From assembly GCA_024234265.1 (NCBI GenBank), contig JACKOM010000004.1, positions 124,001 through 188,000 on the forward strand: 64,000 nucleotides of DNA. Reading direction: 5' to 3'. Numbering within the stretch: the stretch's first letter is position 1; every line of letters begins with the position of its first letter. The notes below the pieces were generated by a model. The model had not been told where the DNA came from and searched no databases. It was given only the letters and a program-made list of their open reading frames with translations. Shown piece after piece: positions 37,099 through 43,952 of this stretch. Origin of the DNA: Oceanospirillaceae bacterium. Lineage in GTDB: Bacteria > Pseudomonadota > Gammaproteobacteria > Pseudomonadales > Oceanobacteraceae. Made by a program: the position numbers and the translations under genes.

Positions 37099-37872
37099 TC
37101 AGAGGCGCATTTCAATACCCTGCGCAGCCATATATTCCTTGGCCTGCTGCACTGTATATTCACCAAAGTGGAAAATGCTCGCGGCTAGTACGGCATCGGC
37201 TTTGCCCTGCAGCACACCGTCGGCAAGGTGCTGTAAATTACCCACACCACCGGATGCAATCACAGGCACATGCACCGCATCGCTGATGGCGCGGGTCACA
37301 CCTAAATCAAAACCGCGTTTTACACCGTCGTTATCCATAGAGGTCAGCAGGATTTCACCGGCGCCGTATTGGGTCATTTTGCGTGCCCAGTCCACCGCGT
37401 CGATGCCGGTGCGGTTACGTCCGCCGTGGGTGAAAATTTCCCAGCGTTCAGGCTCACCGGACAGGCTGACTTTTTTGGCATCAATCGCCACAACAATACA
37501 CTGGCTGCCAAATTTATCGGCGGCGCGTTTGACGAATTCAGGGTCTTTTACTGCTGCGCTGTTAATGGAAACTTTATCCGCACCGGCGTTGAGCATATTG
37601 CGGATATCGTCCACGCTGCGGATACCACCGCCCACGGTTAACGGAATAAATACCTGCTCGGCGATGGCTTCCACCATGTGGATGGTGGTGTCACGGCCTT
37701 CGTGGCTGGCGGTAATATCCAGAAAGGTAATTTCATCCGCGCCCTGTACGTCGTAACGTTTGGCCACTTCCACCGGGTCACCGGCGTCACGGATATCTAA
37801 AAATTGCACGCCTTTTACAACGCGGCCTTTGTCCACATCCAAACAGGGAATAATGCGTTTTGCCAATGCCAT
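37099..37872 (-). CDS. hisF: Imidazole glycerol phosphate synthase, cyclase subunit HisF
   Basis: The 257-residue TIM-barrel enzyme closes the imidazole ring in histidine synthesis using ammonia from HisH. Family marks are KRIIPCLDVDKGRVVKGVQF (catalytic Asp), the half-barrel phosphate loops VGGGIRS and ASGGVGN, and LTSMDNDGVKRGFD. It lies 13 bases after hisH. hisA, normally between hisH and hisF, is absent. Confidence 0.97.
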   Translation of the reverse strand: MALAKRIIPCLDVDKGRVVKGVQFLDIRDAGDPVEVAKRYDVQGADEITFLDITASHEGRDTTIHMVEAIAEQVFIPLTVGGGIRSVDDIRNMLNAGADKVSINSAAVKDPEFVKRAADKFGSQCIVVAIDAKKVSLSGEPERWEIFTHGGRNRTGIDAVDWARKMTQYGAGEILLTSMDNDGVKRGFDLGVTRAISDAVHVPVIASGGVGNLQHLADGVLQGKADAVLAASIFHFGEYTVQQAKEYMAAQGIEMRL

Positions 37873-37885
37873 AATTTAAAACCTT

Positions 37886-38533
37886 TTATGCCTGACCATC
37901 CCAGTTGAGGAAGTTCTGCAATAATTGCAGGCCCGCCGCCGCGCTTTTTTCCGGGTGGAATTGCACCGCAAAAATATTGCCCTGGCCGATGGCAGCGGCA
38001 AAATCCACCCCGTAGTGGCCACGGCCTTTTACCTGGGCAGGATTTTTTGCCTGGATGTAATAACTGTGCACGAAATAAAACCGGCTGTTATCGGCGATGT
38101 TATGCCACATGGGGTGGGCAACCTGTTCGACTTTATTCCAGCCCATGTGCGGCACTTTTAATTTTTCGCCGTTTTCAAATAAATCATCGCCGAAAAATTT
38201 CACTTCGCCGCCAAACATATTCATGCAGGGCACACCGCCGTTTTCTTCGCTGTGTTCCATCATGGCCTGCATGCCCACACAAATACCCAGCAGGGGTTTT
38301 TGTTTGCCGGCAACTTCGGCCACGACTTCATCTATGCCGAGGCGTTTAATTTCCGCCATGCAATCACGGATAGCCCCCACACCCGGTAATACTACGTGGT
38401 CAGCGGCGAGAATCACTTTCGGGTCAGCGGTAATCACCACTTTGGTATTTTCGCTGACATGCTCCAGCGCCTTACCGGCGCTGTGCAGGTTACCCATGCC
38501 GTAATCAATCAGGGCACATACTTTACTGGTCAT
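37886..38533 (-). CDS. hisH: Imidazole glycerol phosphate synthase, glutamine amidotransferase subunit HisH
   Basis: The 215-residue class I glutaminase partners HisF. The triad is visible: nucleophile Cys in LLGICVGMQAM (about residue 85), and His and Glu in VQFHPEKS near the C-terminus. It begins VCALIDYGMGNLHS, as usual. It sits between hisB and hisF with short gaps of about 13 bases, consistent with one operon. Confidence 0.96.
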   Translation of the reverse strand: MTSKVCALIDYGMGNLHSAGKALEHVSENTKVVITADPKVILAADHVVLPGVGAIRDCMAEIKRLGIDEVVAEVAGKQKPLLGICVGMQAMMEHSEENGGVPCMNMFGGEVKFFGDDLFENGEKLKVPHMGWNKVEQVAHPMWHNIADNSRFYFVHSYYIQAKNPAQVKGRGHYGVDFAAAIGQGNIFAVQFHPEKSAAAGLQLLQNFLNWDGQA

Positions 38534-38545
38534 GCTGGCTCCCGC

Positions 38546-39139
38546 TTACAGACTGCCTTTGGTGGAAGGCATCATGCCCGCCATACGCGGATCATGTTCG
38601 ATGGCCATGCGCAGGGCGCGGCCAAAGGCTTTAAATACGGTTTCAATCTGGTGGTGGGCGTTATGACCTTTGAGGTTATCAATGTGCAGGGTGACCTGCG
38701 CGTGGTTCACAAAACCCTGGAAAAATTCATAAAACAATTCGGTATCAAACCCACCAATGCTGCCCTTGGTGAATTTAATGTCGTAACTCAGACCGGGGCG
38801 GCCGGAAAAATCGATCACCACGCGGGAGAGGGCTTCATCCAGCGGCACATAGGCATGACCATAACGGCGGATACCTTTTTTATCGCCGATGGCTTTGGCA
38901 AACGCCTGGCCGAGGGTGATGCCGGTATCTTCAGCGCTGTGGTGGTCGTCGATGTGGTTATCGCCTTTGCAGGTGATGTCCAGATCGATCAGGCCGTGGC
39001 GGGCGATCTGATCCAGCATGTGCTCCAGAAAGGGCATGCCGGTGTTAAAGCTGGCTTTGCCGGTGCCGTCTAAATTGATGGCGACTTTGATCTGGGTTTC
39101 CAGGGTGTTCCGTTCAACCGATGCAGTGCGCTGCGTCAT
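38546..39139 (-). CDS. hisB: Imidazoleglycerol-phosphate dehydratase HisB
   Basis: The 197-residue monofunctional dehydratase is the sixth step of histidine synthesis. Metal-binding motifs are present (HMLDQIARHG, DDHHSAEDTGITLG, and the second site NLKGHNAHHQIETVFKAF). It lacks the N-terminal phosphatase domain of the E. coli fusion, as is common outside enterics. First gene of the hisB-hisH-hisF unit. Confidence 0.97.
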   Translation of the reverse strand: MTQRTASVERNTLETQIKVAINLDGTGKASFNTGMPFLEHMLDQIARHGLIDLDITCKGDNHIDDHHSAEDTGITLGQAFAKAIGDKKGIRRYGHAYVPLDEALSRVVIDFSGRPGLSYDIKFTKGSIGGFDTELFYEFFQGFVNHAQVTLHIDNLKGHNAHHQIETVFKAFGRALRMAIEHDPRMAGMMPSTKGSL

Positions 39140-39258
39140 GGGTGTCTCCGCGCCGGGAAAAAACGCCGATTATACAGGCGAAGCTGCGTATAAGTCTTCC
39201 CTGCCCGCAAAACTACGGGGCCTGTCTATACTCTGACGTGGCATCGAAGGAAGCTGAT

Positions 39259-41283
39259 ATGAAAATGTCGCCATTAGTGTTTGCTCTGCTGTTATTTTTC
39301 CCCCTGGCAAACGCCGATGAAAACGATGATTTATTTGATCTTTCCCTGGATGAACTGGCCAACCTGAAAATCAGTGCTGGCACCCATTTCCAGCTCGACT
39401 GGCTCGACAGCCCCACCAACGCCAGTGTGATTACCCGTGAAGAAGCCCGCCAGAAAGGTGCCCGCACCCTGCCCGAATGGCTTGAGGGCCAGGCCGGCAT
39501 TTATACCTACCCCACCCTGGCCGGGGGCAATGCCATTGTGATCCGCGGTTTTGCGACTGAGCTTTCCACCCGCGGGCTGGCCAGCAGTTTTGACGGTGTA
39601 CCCCTGAATAACTTTGTGTATGGCACTGCGTCCTACGGTGCGAATAATTTTGATGCCATTCTGCTCGACCGCATGGAAGTCGCACGGGGGCCAGGCTCCG
39701 CCATATACGGCAACGATGCTTTCCACGGCGCCATTGCCCTGCGCAGTGCGGAGTTTGACGATAAAGATGAATTCAACCTGGACGGCGCCGATAACAGCTA
39801 CGGCCGCATAGCCCTGCGCCGCCACCAAGGGGGCGATAACCCTTGGTTGTTCGCCGTGGCAGGCTCCAGCCAGAGCAACGAAGGGCGAAATTATCACTAC
39901 CAGTCAGTGTTTGATGGCGAGCAGGAATCCAGTCGCGCCTACGCCCATGACGGGCAAAACCTGCTGTACAAACAACAGCTCAATTTCACTGACAGCAACT
40001 TTGAATACAGCCTGCTGTATGACGCTAAAAACCAGCGTGATTACCCCGGCATGGGCACACATTTTTTCAGCGGTAACTGGATACAGGGCGCGGGCGACTG
40101 GTCGGGCCTCGACAGCCAGATGCTGCTCGGCAATCTGCTTTATAAACACAGCCTGTCACAACACAACAGCCTGAGCCTGCAGGCCTATGCGTGGCGTAAT
40201 GACTACACCCTGTTATTTGATAACCGCAACATTGAAACCCTGCCCGGCCTGCCGCCAGCCCACTTAGTATTTGCTGAAAATCAGGAGCAACGCGCCGGTG
40301 CCCACCTGCGTTTACAGCATGACAGCAAAAAATTTGGCCAATTATTTGTAGGCCTGGGGCATGAAAAACAGGCAGTCCTCAAATCCCATTTACTGCGTCA
40401 GGGGCTGGACGGTAACTACATCGAAAATTCCGCTGCAGGTTACGATGGCCTGCAACGCAGCATCAACAGCGTATATGGTGAATGGCAGAACAAATTCTGG
40501 GCCGAACGCATCGGCCTCAACATAGGCGGACGCCACGATGACTACAGTGATTTTGGCGGGCACACTTCCCCCCGTGCGACCCTGAGTTATTACCTGAGCA
40601 AACAACAAAGCCTGCGCCTGCAATATGGCCATGCCTACCGCGCTGCCACCGCCGCAGAAATTGCCCCCACGGGCTTGCGGGTGAATGCCAGCCGCGATGT
40701 AAAACCCGAAACGATCGACACCAGCGAATTCAGCTACCTGCATGACAGCCGTTTCTGGCGTTTTCAGGCCGCCGCCTTCCACAGCCAGTGGCGCGACACC
40801 ATTGCGTTTGTCGCCAATACCACAGATCCGGATATAGACGGCGGTTACAGTAATACCGGCAGTAGTTTTGCGCGCGGGGTGGAAATCACTAACCAGATAT
40901 TTTTTGGCCCCTGGCAGGCACAATGGCAATTTTCCCGCGCCTACAGTAAAAATCTCGATACGGGTTTGCCCCACTCCACCTATCCGGGTTTTATGCAGCA
41001 CTTCGCCCTGGCTTATCAGCAAGGGAACTATAAATTTGGCAGCAGCCTGATGCATGCCTTTGACTGGACAGACATCAAAGCCAGCGGCGCAAACCCGCAA
41101 CCCTTGCCCGCTTACTGGCGCCTCGACACCTATGCGCAAATGCCCATCCCCCATGGCGATGCCGGCCTGCACATTTACAACCTCAGTGACCGCCGGCAGG
41201 CCACCCCTTCCCTGTGGGATGCCCACGACGGCTTACCTGATAAGGGGCGCACCCTGTTGCTCAGCTTGAACTGGTACCTGTAA
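39259..41283 (+). CDS. TonB-dependent outer-membrane receptor
   Basis: The 674-residue receptor has a signal peptide (MKMSPLVFALLLFFPLANA), then a short TonB-box region. The plug domain follows (PTNASVITREEARQKGARTLPEWLEGQAGIY.., VIRGFATE, MEVARGPGSAIYGNDAFHGAI). A 22-strand-type barrel runs to the end, with a C-terminal aromatic-containing strand (LLLSLNWYL). The start 39259 is set by GAAGGA upstream; the open frame reaches back to 39121 through the hisB start region. It is most like siderophore, vitamin or colicin-type receptors, but the ligand cannot be read from sequence. Confidence 0.88.
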   Translation: MKMSPLVFALLLFFPLANADENDDLFDLSLDELANLKISAGTHFQLDWLDSPTNASVITREEARQKGARTLPEWLEGQAGIYTYPTLAGGNAIVIRGFATELSTRGLASSFDGVPLNNFVYGTASYGANNFDAILLDRMEVARGPGSAIYGNDAFHGAIALRSAEFDDKDEFNLDGADNSYGRIALRRHQGGDNPWLFAVAGSSQSNEGRNYHYQSVFDGEQESSRAYAHDGQNLLYKQQLNFTDSNFEYSLLYDAKNQRDYPGMGTHFFSGNWIQGAGDWSGLDSQMLLGNLLYKHSLSQHNSLSLQAYAWRNDYTLLFDNRNIETLPGLPPAHLVFAENQEQRAGAHLRLQHDSKKFGQLFVGLGHEKQAVLKSHLLRQGLDGNYIENSAAGYDGLQRSINSVYGEWQNKFWAERIGLNIGGRHDDYSDFGGHTSPRATLSYYLSKQQSLRLQYGHAYRAATAAEIAPTGLRVNASRDVKPETIDTSEFSYLHDSRFWRFQAAAFHSQWRDTIAFVANTTDPDIDGGYSNTGSSFARGVEITNQIFFGPWQAQWQFSRAYSKNLDTGLPHSTYPGFMQHFALAYQQGNYKFGSSLMHAFDWTDIKASGANPQPLPAYWRLDTYAQMPIPHGDAGLHIYNLSDRRQATPSLWDAHDGLPDKGRTLLLSLNWYL

Positions 41284-41311
41284 AAAGCCGCCATCAGAAG
41301 CAGCCCCTGAC

Positions 41312-41342
41312 TTGATCGTGCATGGTTAAAGCGTGCTAGAAT
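41312..41342 (+). promoter_or_regulatory. Probable sigma70 promoter with extended -10
   Basis: TTGATC (41312-41317), a 19-base spacer, and TAGAAT (41337-41342) preceded by TGC (extended -10). It lies about 30 bases before the GTG start of the acetyltransferase gene. The spacer is slightly long. Confidence 0.45.
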
Positions 41343-41370
41343 GCCCGCTCTTTAACGTGAGGGTTGCACG

Positions 41371-41793
41371 GTGCCAGTACATCTCGAATGGGTCAAACAA
41401 CCCACTGAACAGGATTTAACCGACCTGCTAAAGCTTCTCGATGATGCTCCCGAAGACTGGCATCTGCGGGACACAGACCTGCAGAGTTACCTCACGACTC
41501 ACCCACAGCTGGCCGCCGGCCGGTTTAATGATCGCCTCATCGCCTTGGCTGAAATCAGCGAGCAACAATCGGCCTATAAAATCGAACGGGTGTTAGTGCG
41601 TAAAGTGACCCGCAACCGCGGAGTTGCACGCCAGTTGTTAACCCGTCTGTGCCAGTGGGCCGACCAGGAGCAACAAGCCCTGCGGGTAGGCTGCGAAAAC
41701 GAGCAAAACCTGATGGAATTTGGTTTTTTTGCCAGCGAAGGGGAATGGCTGCGCAAACCCGCCGGTTATAAACATCCCGCAGAAGGCTGTTAA
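41371..41793 (+). CDS. GNAT acetyltransferase, PanZ/PanM-like acetyl-CoA sensor
   Basis: The 140-residue single-domain GNAT protein starts with GTG, preceded by GAGGG. The segment AGRFNDRLIALAEI.. IERVLVRKVTRNRGVARQLLTRL carries the acetyl-CoA loop (RNRGVA) and resembles E. coli PanZ (RFNERLLAAVRV.. RVREVTRRRGVG). PanZ promotes maturation of aspartate decarboxylase PanD and senses acetyl-CoA. No pan gene is nearby, so the assignment rests on this similarity only. It is followed after 6 bases by the norE-like gene. Confidence 0.65.
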   Translation: MPVHLEWVKQPTEQDLTDLLKLLDDAPEDWHLRDTDLQSYLTTHPQLAAGRFNDRLIALAEISEQQSAYKIERVLVRKVTRNRGVARQLLTRLCQWADQEQQALRVGCENEQNLMEFGFFASEGEWLRKPAGYKHPAEGC

Positions 41794-41799
41794 GCGTCG

Positions 41800-42372
41800 A
41801 TGGCAGAAACCCTTGCCCGCAAACACCTGCCCGGTGATCTCGCCGTGTGGTTTTTTATCCTCGCCGAATTATCGGTATTTGCGGCGTTAATTATCGCCTT
41901 TGGTGTCACCCAGATTCTGCGCAGTGACATGTTCCACAGCAGCCGTGAAGCACTCAATACATCCACCAGCCTGTATTTAACCATCAGCCTGCTCAGTGCC
42001 GGTGGTTTTGCCGCCCTGGCCGTCGCCACAGTACGTCGTGGCCAGCAAAGGGCAGCAGCATTTCTGTTATTAAGCGCCCTGGCCAGCGCGGCGGTTTATG
42101 TGCTGATTAAACTCGCTGAGTACAAGCATCTTGCCGGCCTTGGGCTGGATTTATCCTACAACACCTTTTTCACCCTCTATTGGCTGGTGACAGGCTTCCA
42201 CTTTTTGCATGTTTTGCTCGGCATGCTGATTCTGGGTTTTATGGCCCTGCGCTGCTGGCGCTTGGAATATCAGGCGGAGAATTTAAGCGGCCTGGAAGCC
42301 GGGGTCATATACTGGCATATGGTGGATTTGGTGTGGGTCATTTTATTTCCGGTGATTTATGTCCTGCATTAA
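41800..42372 (+). CDS. norE: Cytochrome c oxidase subunit III family protein, NorE-like
   Basis: The 190-residue protein has five membrane helices of the heme-copper oxidase subunit III type. Marks include GDLAVWFFILAELSVFAALII, a TLYWLVTGFHFLHVLLG stretch and EAGVIYWHMVDLVWVILFPVIYVL. The short five-helix form is NorE, an accessory protein of nitric oxide reductase. No norCB genes lie in the window. The downstream small subunit IV gene overlaps its end by 14 bases. Confidence 0.8.
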   Translation: MAETLARKHLPGDLAVWFFILAELSVFAALIIAFGVTQILRSDMFHSSREALNTSTSLYLTISLLSAGGFAALAVATVRRGQQRAAAFLLLSALASAAVYVLIKLAEYKHLAGLGLDLSYNTFFTLYWLVTGFHFLHVLLGMLILGFMALRCWRLEYQAENLSGLEAGVIYWHMVDLVWVILFPVIYVLH

Positions 42373-42634
42373 AACCTGGTGCCAGCACAACGCCCTGTTA
42401 TTGCTCAGCTGGAGCGCACTGCTGCTATTGTCATTGTTGAGCGTGAATCTCGGCAGCGGCGAACAAACCCGCTGGGTTGTTTACGGCATTATGGGCGCGG
42501 CATTACTCAAAGGCTGGCTGATCGTGGAGCATTTTATGGAACTGCGCCACGCAGGGTTTTTCTGGCGCGGCCTGTTATTGGCCTGGCCCCTGTGCATCGT
42601 CATAATTTGCGTATTGTTATACCGCTTTGCGTGA
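42359..42634 (+). CDS. norF: Cytochrome c oxidase subunit IV family protein, NorF-like
   Basis: The 91-residue membrane protein has three hydrophobic segments and the family's central motif KGWLIVEHFMELRHA. It belongs to the prokaryotic COX4/NorF group and pairs with the preceding norE-like gene, which it overlaps. Together they look like the accessory module of a heme-copper oxidase or NO reductase coded elsewhere. Confidence 0.72.
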   Translation: MSCIKTWCQHNALLLLSWSALLLLSLLSVNLGSGEQTRWVVYGIMGAALLKGWLIVEHFMELRHAGFFWRGLLLAWPLCIVIICVLLYRFA

Positions 42635-42728
42635 TTGTTGAGTGACAGCAACAGTTCTTTAACCTGCGGATGGTTTCATTCCGCGCCGAGTACCTCTACC
42701 ATGACGCGCGTCTTAGAAGGAGAACAAC

Positions 42729-43313
42729 ATGCGTGTGTTTTTAACTGTGCTGACCCTGCTGTTCAGCCTGAACAGTTTTGCCGGTGAAGCTCCCGATGTG
42801 GTGGTAAAAACCGCAGCCGACAAATTACTCGGCCAGATTCTGGCCAACAAAAGCAAAGTCGAAAGCGACTCCCAATACGTCGCCACCCTGGTGGAAAGCA
42901 ATCTGATAGGTATTGTCGATCAGGAACGTATGGCCAAACTGGCCCTGGGTAAATACTGGAAAGATGCCAGTGATGCCCAGAAAGCGGCTTTCATCACGGG
43001 CTTTAAACGTCTGTTAATCAAAACTTACGCGGGTGCATTTAAGGCCTACAACGGCCAGCAAATCACCTACAGCGCCACGCGCTACAACGAGACGAAAGAC
43101 AAAGCCATCGTTGAAACCCAGATTCAGCAACCCGGCGGGCAGAATATCGAACTGCAATATCGCATGAGCCTGACAAACGGCGAATGGAAAGTATTTGATG
43201 CTGTGGTTGCCGGCCTCGGCCTGGTGCAAACCTACCGCACCCAGTTCGCTGAGCAAATCCAGCGTGATGGCCTGGATGCCACCATCAAAGCACTCAATGC
43301 CACACCACTTTAA
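42729..43313 (+). CDS. MlaC/Ttg2D-family phospholipid-binding protein
   Basis: The 194-residue periplasmic protein has a signal peptide (MRVFLTVLTLLFSLNSFA, then GEAPD). The MlaC fold is indicated by RMAKLALGKYWKDASDAQKAAFITGFKRLLIKTYAGAF and the C-terminal EWKVFDAVVAGLGLVQTYRTQF. MlaC shuttles phospholipid between the outer and inner membranes. No mlaFEDB genes adjoin, so it may be a second, stand-alone copy. An AGAAGGAG site precedes the start. Confidence 0.87.
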   Translation: MRVFLTVLTLLFSLNSFAGEAPDVVVKTAADKLLGQILANKSKVESDSQYVATLVESNLIGIVDQERMAKLALGKYWKDASDAQKAAFITGFKRLLIKTYAGAFKAYNGQQITYSATRYNETKDKAIVETQIQQPGGQNIELQYRMSLTNGEWKVFDAVVAGLGLVQTYRTQFAEQIQRDGLDATIKALNATPL

Positions 43314-43409
43314 TAATGCCCTCTGTCCGGCCCGCCGCGCGGGCCGGACTGTTGAAAACCCCCCGGAAAGAACTAGTCTGTAGGGACAGCCTTACACGGC
43401 ATAAGGAGC

Positions 43410-43952
43410 GTGCTGACGTTGCGCCTGCGCAAGTCGATTTTTTTCCCATTGGTGGCCATCACCACGTTTTACTCCGGCATACTCAGCGCCGGCGGGCTCA
43501 CGGCTGCCCAGGTGCAATCCGCCTATATTTTTCAGATCAGTAAATTTGTCAGCTGGCCCGATACCCGTATGGGCGGTGATTCATTTAATATTTGTTATTT
43601 CCCGTCCTACAACCTGGACATGATGCTCAGTCAGATGGAAGGACGCCGCATTCAGCAAAAAAATGTGCACATCATCGAAGTGCAGGAAGATTACAGCGAC
43701 TGCCATGTGTTATTTATTGACGAAGGTGTGCAAATCAGCATGCGAAGTCTGATTAAAACCGCCAGCGAAAATAATATTCTCACCGTAGGTAACCACCAGA
43801 AAATGCTGACCTACTGCATGCTGACGCTGCCACTGGTGAATAACAAAGTGGAACTGCAGGTTAACCTTAACCTGCTCAATGCGGCCAACCTGCACATGTC
43901 GACTAACCTGCTGGAAATTGCCAGCAAAGTGATTAAAGAGGATACATTATGA
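43410..43952 (+). CDS. yfiR: YfiR family periplasmic regulator of a diguanylate cyclase
   Basis: The 180-residue exported protein of the YfiR/DUF4154 family has a hydrophobic N-terminus and the typical QVQSAYIFQISKFVSWPD segment. Then come NICYFPSYNLD, CHVLFIDEG, NNILTVGN and a C-terminal VELQVNLNLLNAANLHMSTNLLEIA. YfiR represses the cyclase YfiN from the periplasm. The GTG at 43410 is only one base from the AAGGAG site, so TTG 43419, ten bases from it, may be the true start. It overlaps the next gene by 4 bases. Confidence 0.85.
   Translation: MLTLRLRKSIFFPLVAITTFYSGILSAGGLTAAQVQSAYIFQISKFVSWPDTRMGGDSFNICYFPSYNLDMMLSQMEGRRIQQKNVHIIEVQEDYSDCHVLFIDEGVQISMRSLIKTASENNILTVGNHQKMLTYCMLTLPLVNNKVELQVNLNLLNAANLHMSTNLLEIASKVIKEDTL

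Noticed and set aside
36959..37756. 265-codon plus-strand open frame
   Set aside because: It is antisense to hisF over nearly its whole length, and the codon pattern and composition are those of a shadow of the real minus-strand gene.
38396..39073. 225-codon plus-strand open frame
   Set aside because: Shadow of hisB and the start of hisH, which have unmistakable family motifs on the minus strand.
39331..41226. Long minus-strand open frames inside the TonB-dependent receptor gene
   Set aside because: Antisense shadows of a receptor with clear plug and barrel motifs.
43316..43409. GC-rich palindrome GGCCCGCCGCGCGGGCCGG as a terminator for mlaC
   Set aside because: It forms a hairpin but lacks a T run. 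Too weak to list as a terminator.
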